From contig UQPV01000001.1 in NCBI GenBank assembly GCA_900543035.1, forward strand, positions 1-64,000: a stretch of DNA of 64,000 bases, read 5' to 3'. The notes below the pieces were generated by a model. The model was not told the DNA's origin. It did not search any database and saw only the letters and a program-made list of their open reading frames with translations. Both the position numbers and the translations under genes were made by a program. Numbering within the stretch: the stretch's first letter is position 1; every line of letters begins with the position of its first letter. Below, piece by piece: positions 59,809 through 64,000 of the stretch. Source of the stretch: an uncultured Solobacterium sp. (GTDB lineage Bacteria; Bacillota_I; Bacilli_A; Erysipelotrichales; Erysipelotrichaceae).

Positions 59809-60480
59809 ATGAAAAAAAGCTACACGATCGGCAGAACGCCAAAAGAGCTCAGCGCAGCGGTCGAGATCATGATCCGAAATGATTTTTTTGATCTCGAGCA
59901 TTTCCACGCAAAGCATGACGGCACGGAAGGGCATTCCTTCGCACTGCGCTTAAGCGAAGAGACGCTGGAGGATACCATCTTCATGGATATCACCGCCGGA
60001 GAACGAACGACGCTGACTTACACTTGCAGCAGCGAGGATGAATCGATCCCCGGGCTTCTCGCCCAGCTGAATCAGAAGATCTCGGAAGTGCTGGATAATG
60101 CAGAATATAAAGAGGAGATCGAGCGGTTGAGCGAAGAAAAGCCGCATGAAGCGCAGGAACCAGAACCAGCGCAGCGCCATGACGCCGAGCCGTCCGCTCC
60201 CGCAGCTCAGCCTGCCGCACCCTTCAGCTGGTGCAAATTGATTCCGCTGACCTTGAAGATCATGTCCGCCGTGATCCTGCTCATCGGGCTGTTCTTGGCC
60301 ATCCAGGGCGCAATGAGCACATCTTCTTATTCTTCATTCTACGAGATCTATCCGCAGACCATGACCTATTTCGATGCCTATTTCTTCTTTGACACGCTGC
60401 TTTCCTGGCTCTGCAGAAGCGCGGTCATCTTCGCGCTCGGAGAGATCATCGACCTGCTCACCCACAGACACAGCGACTGA
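59809..60480 (+). CDS. membrane protein of unknown function
   Basis: 223 residues from the ATG at 59809. Only a weak GCGAGG site is seen upstream. A soluble N-terminal domain (1-100) with beta strands and a helix is followed by a Glu/Pro/Ala-rich linker (about 105-140) and two or three membrane helices (about 148-166, 185-205). No family was recognised. Single gene with terminator, next to tRNA-Pro. Confidence 0.6.
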   Translation: MKKSYTIGRTPKELSAAVEIMIRNDFFDLEHFHAKHDGTEGHSFALRLSEETLEDTIFMDITAGERTTLTYTCSSEDESIPGLLAQLNQKISEVLDNAEYKEEIERLSEEKPHEAQEPEPAQRHDAEPSAPAAQPAAPFSWCKLIPLTLKIMSAVILLIGLFLAIQGAMSTSSYSSFYEIYPQTMTYFDAYFFFDTLLSWLCRSAVIFALGEIIDLLTHRHSD

Positions 60481-60494
60481 CGCTGTGTTTTTTT
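60469..60494 (+). terminator. terminator of the 59809 gene
   Basis: CACAGCG pairs with CGCTGTG around ACTGA, which carries the stop codon; seven T follow. Confidence 0.8.
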
Positions 60495-61045
60495 CAGCGG
60501 TTTTTCTCGATGACGTGGATGCGCGGACAGTCTTTCTTATTGCTCATATAGATGCTCATGCATTCCGCTTCACGGGAAGGCAGCGCGCTGACCACAGACT
60601 CAAAATACGCCGCTTCTCTTCTCCCCTCTTCATGGCCGGGATAGGTCACCAGGATCAGCACGCCTCTTCGCTTCAATAAAGAAAAGGCGTCGCGCACGGC
60701 GGATGATGAGGTGTCCAGCCGGGTCGTCACCGCATGATCGCCCCTGGGGTAATATCCGAAATTGAAGACCCCCAGCTGCAGCGGTTCATGGATATAGCGG
60801 TTCATCTGCTCGTGCCCGTCATGGATGAAGCGGATCTTGTCAGCCCCTTCCTTTCCCGCCAAAAAAGCGCGGGCATCCTGGATGGCCTGCAGCTGCACAT
60901 CGAAGGCATAGACCGTATGGATGGACGCGCACGAAGCAAGCACCGCGCAGTCAAAGCCTTGTCCAAGCGTAAAGTCTGCGGCCGCTCCGCCCTCCTTCGC
61001 CGCCTGCCGCATGATGTCATGAACGATCTCCACCACTTTTTTCAT
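60494..61045 (-). CDS. class I SAM-dependent methyltransferase, MnmM/YtqB family
   Basis: 183 residues. The order FTLGQGFDCAVLAS (SAM loop), VYAFDVQLQAIQDA, HDGHEQMNRY, FNFGYYPRGDHAVTT, LLKRRGVLILVTYPGHEEGRREA matches the YtqB (rRNA_methylase) family. Members have been shown to methylate 5-aminomethyl-2-thiouridine in tRNA anticodons (MnmM). The SAM loop differs slightly from the usual DxTxGNGHD. Divergent from cca, another tRNA gene. Confidence 0.82.
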   Translation of the reverse strand: MKKVVEIVHDIMRQAAKEGGAAADFTLGQGFDCAVLASCASIHTVYAFDVQLQAIQDARAFLAGKEGADKIRFIHDGHEQMNRYIHEPLQLGVFNFGYYPRGDHAVTTRLDTSSSAVRDAFSLLKRRGVLILVTYPGHEEGRREAAYFESVVSALPSREAECMSIYMSNKKDCPRIHVIEKNR

Positions 61046-61055
61046 CTGCTCACCC

Positions 61056-61084
61056 TTTCCACTGTTTTGTTCCCATTATATAAT
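61056..61084 (+). promoter_or_regulatory. cca promoter giving a leaderless or near-leaderless mRNA
   Basis: TTTCCA (61056-61061), 17 bp, TATAAT (61079-61084). Only six bases separate the -10 box from the ATG, so transcription should begin at or next to the start codon. Confidence 0.55.
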
Positions 61085-61090
61085 ATCTGC

Positions 61091-62320
61091 ATGAGATACT
61101 TCAACGATATCCCGATGCCGGTGCGCAAGGTGCTGCGCATCCTGAATGAACATCATCATGAAGCGTTCCTCGTCGGCGGATGTGTCCGTGACGCTTTGCT
61201 CAACCTTGCGGTGCATGATCACGATATCGCCACAGATGCCAGGCCTGAAGAGATGATCGCGCTGTTCTCCGGGCGATGCCGGATCATCCCGACCGGGATC
61301 CAGCATGGCACGCTGACGCTGATCATGGACGATGAGACGATCGAAGTGACCACCTACCGCATCGAATCCGGCTATCACGATCACCGCCGTCCCGACGCTG
61401 TCCGCTTCACCACCGATCTTTTGCAGGATCTCTGCCGCCGCGATTTCACCATCAACGCGATGGCGATGCATCCTGACCTCGGCATCATCGACCCGTTTCA
61501 CGGAGAAGAGGATCTGCGAAACGGCATCGTCCGCTGTGTCGGATGTCCCGCACAGCGCCTGCAGGAGGATGCTCTGCGCATCCTGCGCGCGGTCCGCTTT
61601 TCCTGTACGCTCCATCTCACGCTCGAGGACACGCTGCAGCAGGCCATCCGGGAACATGCGCCTTTGCTCGCGCACATCTCAAGAGAGCGCGTGGCCAAAG
61701 AGCTGTCCCGCATCCTCATGAGCGATCATCCTGGTCTGCTGGCGATGCTGCAGGAACTGAACCTGATGCCCTGGACCTTCCCCCAGCTGATCCCGCTCGA
61801 TCCGCTCACGGACCTCGCCCTGGATCATAGCCGCGGCTTCACGCTGAGCCAGAAGCTGGCGCTGATCCATCTCGGCCTCGATCAGCCCGAGCAAAAGGCA
61901 GAGGCGGCGCTGCGCGGTCTGCATCTGCCCAAGGCGCTGATCAAGGAAACGTGCGCGCTGATCCGCTGTTATCCGATCCCCGTCCCTGCGCAGGCTCGCG
62001 GTCTGCGCCATCTGCTCTCCCGCTGCGGATACGACTATGGCTTCGTCCGCCGGCTCATCCAGATCCAGCAAGCCGGCATGCACATCCAGACAAACGGCGC
62101 CCCCATGCGGATGCTGGAGGAGATGGAAGCGCGCAATGAGCGCTTCACCTTGAAGGAACTGGCCCTCAGCGGCAATGACCTGAACATGATCGGAATACGA
62201 GGAAAGGCGGCGGGCGATACGCTGAAGCTTCTGCTCGATCATGTGCTCGACCATCCCGAGGACAATGACAAAAAAACACTGATGCGGCTGGCTGAGCAGC
62301 ACATCAGCGGATCTGACTAA
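61091..62320 (+). CDS. cca: CCA tRNA nucleotidyltransferase
   Basis: 409 residues. Class II nucleotidyltransferase that adds or repairs the tRNA CCA end. Motif A LVGGCVRDALL and metal site DHDIAT (about residues 28-50), motif B RRDFTINAMAM (about 118), motif D EDALRILRAVRF (about 153-164). No ribosome site precedes the ATG; the -10 box is six bases away. Its stop overlaps the end of the converging glycosyltransferase gene by four bases. Confidence 0.92.
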   Translation: MRYFNDIPMPVRKVLRILNEHHHEAFLVGGCVRDALLNLAVHDHDIATDARPEEMIALFSGRCRIIPTGIQHGTLTLIMDDETIEVTTYRIESGYHDHRRPDAVRFTTDLLQDLCRRDFTINAMAMHPDLGIIDPFHGEEDLRNGIVRCVGCPAQRLQEDALRILRAVRFSCTLHLTLEDTLQQAIREHAPLLAHISRERVAKELSRILMSDHPGLLAMLQELNLMPWTFPQLIPLDPLTDLALDHSRGFTLSQKLALIHLGLDQPEQKAEAALRGLHLPKALIKETCALIRCYPIPVPAQARGLRHLLSRCGYDYGFVRRLIQIQQAGMHIQTNGAPMRMLEEMEARNERFTLKELALSGNDLNMIGIRGKAAGDTLKLLLDHVLDHPEDNDKKTLMRLAEQHISGSD

Positions 62321-63309
62321 AGTTGTTCGTACACTGCACGGAGCGCTTTTCCGACTTCGGCGAAGCTTCTCTCCTGCGCGCATTGCAAGGCCTGCGGACG
62401 GATATCTTTCAGTTTATGATGCACAGCGGCATTGACCAGGGCGCGGAACTCATCCGCGTCTTTTCCTTTCCAGCAGTTGACCCCATGCGTCAGCCAGTCA
62501 GAGAAGACCGGGATATCCCGCAGGATGACCTGCTGGGATGCCGCCAGCGCCTCCAGCACGACGATGCCCTCTGTTTCCTCTTTGCTCGGGAAGAAGAAGG
62601 CGTCCGCACCGGCATATGCGCCTTCCAGCACGTCTCCTTCCACATATCCTGGAAAGATCACGTTCGGCGGATGCGCGCCTTTGACGATGCGGCGGATCTT
62701 GGCTGGCACGGTGTACAGCGGCACCTTGCCGAACCAGATGAACGTCACCTCCGGCAGCTGGGAAGCGACCTCGATGAAGTCAAAGATCCCTTTGCGCTCA
62801 AATGGCAGACCGACACAGATGACGCTCTTTCTGCCCTCCAGATGGAAATGTGCGCGGTATGCAGCGATCTTTCGCTCATCCCGGGCAAAGCGCGCAAGGT
62901 CGACCCCGTTGCTGACCGCGTCGATCGGGATGGTGATCCCATATCCTTCCAGCAGGCGCTTGGAATAAAGCGTCGGCGTCACGATGCGGTCCCCCAGCTG
63001 ATAGACCTGCATCAGCCGTTTCTTGAACAGCGATGACATCTGGTTGCTGAACAAAAACGAATTCTGAAAATCCTCCTGTGTGCTGTGCGCATGCACCACG
63101 ATCTTCTTTCCTTCGCGGCGCGCCTTTTTCGCGATCCGCTCGCTCGCCACACCGACCGTGTTCAGATGCAGGATGTCATAATCATCCTTTTCATTCAGCG
63201 TCCATTCGATCCCCTGCGTATCCAGCGCCGCCATCTGATGACGCATGGCGTGCCCGATGCCGGAACGCCGGATCATATGCTGTCCCTCAAAATAAAGAAG
63301 TACTTTCAT
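62317..63309 (-). CDS. GT4-type glycosyltransferase, glycolipid glucosyltransferase-like
   Basis: 330 residues from the ATG at 63307-63309, preceded by AGGAAG. A retaining GT-B enzyme: YFEGQHMIRRSGIGHAMRHQ at the N-terminus, VVHAHSTQEDF in the acceptor half, and PSKEETEGIVVLEALA (the E-x7-E motif) in the nucleotide-sugar half. The N-terminal pattern is like diacylglycerol glucosyltransferases that start glycolipid synthesis in Gram-positives. Membrane-associated without transmembrane helices. The acceptor is inferred. Confidence 0.8.
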   Translation of the reverse strand: MKVLLYFEGQHMIRRSGIGHAMRHQMAALDTQGIEWTLNEKDDYDILHLNTVGVASERIAKKARREGKKIVVHAHSTQEDFQNSFLFSNQMSSLFKKRLMQVYQLGDRIVTPTLYSKRLLEGYGITIPIDAVSNGVDLARFARDERKIAAYRAHFHLEGRKSVICVGLPFERKGIFDFIEVASQLPEVTFIWFGKVPLYTVPAKIRRIVKGAHPPNVIFPGYVEGDVLEGAYAGADAFFFPSKEETEGIVVLEALAASQQVILRDIPVFSDWLTHGVNCWKGKDADEFRALVNAAVHHKLKDIRPQALQCAQERSFAEVGKALRAVYEQL

Positions 63310-63428
63310 CTGTTCTTCCTGATATATTGCCAGGCGGTCCCTTGCCGCCCGCACACAATATACCTTTTCCTTTCTATCAGCCAGAACAGACCGCGGCTGA
63401 TGACGGTATATCCTTATCTTTTCTGCGT

Positions 63429-63929
63429 TCAATTTCCCGTACTGCCGAATCCGCCCTGACGGACAAGATCGGCCTCGTCATCCTCACAGATGCCGTAAGG
63501 GAGGAATACGCCTTGCGCGAAGGCGCTGCCCGCAGGCAGCTGCAGCGTTTTCTCTGCGGTAAAGCGGATGATGATGTGCCCTTCATTCTCCGCGCCATGA
63601 TAATCTTCATCGATGATGCCGGCCGTATTGTCTAAGCGCATCTGGTAGCGAAAGCCCAGCGAGCTTCGCGGAAACAGCATCAGCACCCATCCCGGCTGCA
63701 TGGCACAGCGGATCCCTGTCGGAACAACCACATGCTCATTGCCGTTCACCTGCACGCTCACCGGCAGGCGGAAGTCATGTCCAGCGGAACCGGACGTCGC
63801 CCTTTTCGGCAGTTCCAGCTGCTCCCAGGCCCTGCGCAGCGCTTCCTCAGGATACGTCGGGAAGGCCTGCCGCATGTCCTGGACGAACTGCGCCAGCGAC
63901 ACCTTTTCAAACCTGGCGATCTTCTTCAT
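63429..63929 (-). CDS. dut: dUTP diphosphatase (trimeric dUTPase)
   Basis: 166 residues, with a AAAGGAGAG site that lies inside the upstream gene. It hydrolyses dUTP to dUMP. Family motifs in order: SAGHDFRL, PRSSLGFRYQMRL (motif 2), NTAGIIDEDYHG (motif 3 with catalytic Asp), and GGFGSTG near the end (motif 5). The start overlaps the end of the preceding acetyltransferase gene by 23 bases. Confidence 0.9.
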   Translation of the reverse strand: MKKIARFEKVSLAQFVQDMRQAFPTYPEEALRRAWEQLELPKRATSGSAGHDFRLPVSVQVNGNEHVVVPTGIRCAMQPGWVLMLFPRSSLGFRYQMRLDNTAGIIDEDYHGAENEGHIIIRFTAEKTLQLPAGSAFAQGVFLPYGICEDDEADLVRQGGFGSTGN

Positions 63930-64000
63930 CCTGCTCTCCTTTCAGGCTGCGGATGACACGGCATGGATTTCCCGCCGCGACCACATCGTCCGGGATATCG
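63907..64000 (-). CDS. C-terminal end of a hexapeptide acetyltransferase (partial)
   Basis: The last 30 codons of a gene that begins beyond the right edge. PDDVVAAGNPCRVIR is the closing coil and tail of left-handed beta-helix acyltransferases such as maltose/galactoside O-acetyltransferase. It ends at TGA 63907-63909, inside dut. The substrate cannot be judged from this piece. Confidence 0.7.
   Translation of the reverse strand, partial: DIPDDVVAAGNPCRVIRSLKGEQDEEDRQV

Overview
The window looks like the chromosome of a spore-forming, anaerobic, fermentative low-GC-lineage Gram-positive (Bacillota), despite a fairly GC-rich composition. Erysipelotrichia is my best guess, but this is an inference from gene content and style, not a database match. 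Spore genes are spread along the window: a gerM-like GerMN protein, a gerE-like regulator, an intact sigK, dacF-spoIIAA-spoIIAB-sigF, and cotJABC. An [FeFe]-hydrogenase, an iron-containing alcohol dehydrogenase, Feo iron uptake and a possible flavin-based extracellular electron-transfer trio point to anaerobic redox metabolism.

Layout. 1-5 kb: window-edge fragment with a 12-base homopolymer, an exported lipoprotein, an AT-rich remnant of a deaminase-like toxin with a putative immunity gene, tRNA-Arg, and an IS1634-type insertion sequence (2329-4413) bounded by an exact 217-bp direct repeat that preserved the yfcE-like gene it hit. 5-18 kb: GerMN protein, a VanY-fold pseudoenzyme, an ABC ATPase, gerE-like gene with an ACG start, uvrC, mutS2, cvpA, rnhC, comEB, a rhomboid without catalytic residues, rluD, lspA and a peptidoglycan-binding protein. 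18-24 kb: a Bce-type module (response regulator, kinase, ABC ATPase, permease). 24-32 kb: DEAD-box helicase, FMN-lipoprotein/NusG_II/Gx-transporter cluster, gamma-carbonic anhydrase, sigK, a lipoprotein, and a T-box leader in front of a CstA-family transporter. 32-37 kb: spoIIA locus and dacF. 37-49 kb: nuclease-XPD helicase, HAD protein, Cys-rich protein, hydrogenase, NAD synthetase, alcohol dehydrogenase, EF-G-like protein, ankyrin protein, and a short CcpA-site transcript encoding a 28-residue peptide.

49.5-51.7 kb is an AT-rich accessory island. It carries a complete type III toxin-antitoxin layout on the minus strand (promoter, two 45-nt repeats, terminator, ToxN/CptN-like toxin), but the toxin reading frame is cut by an in-frame TAA at codon 33. 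A frameshifted yjcQ and other decayed fragments lie beside it. 51.7-64 kb returns to core genes: cotJABC, two small P-loop kinases, feoAB with a dyad operator over its -10 box, clpB with two CIRCE elements, tRNA-Pro, mnmM-like methyltransferase, an apparently leaderless cca gene, a glycolipid-type glycosyltransferase, dut, and the end of a hexapeptide acetyltransferase.

Most genes read on the minus strand in tight, often ATGA-overlapping operons separated by clear intrinsic terminators. Functions are assigned from motifs read by eye; no searches were run.
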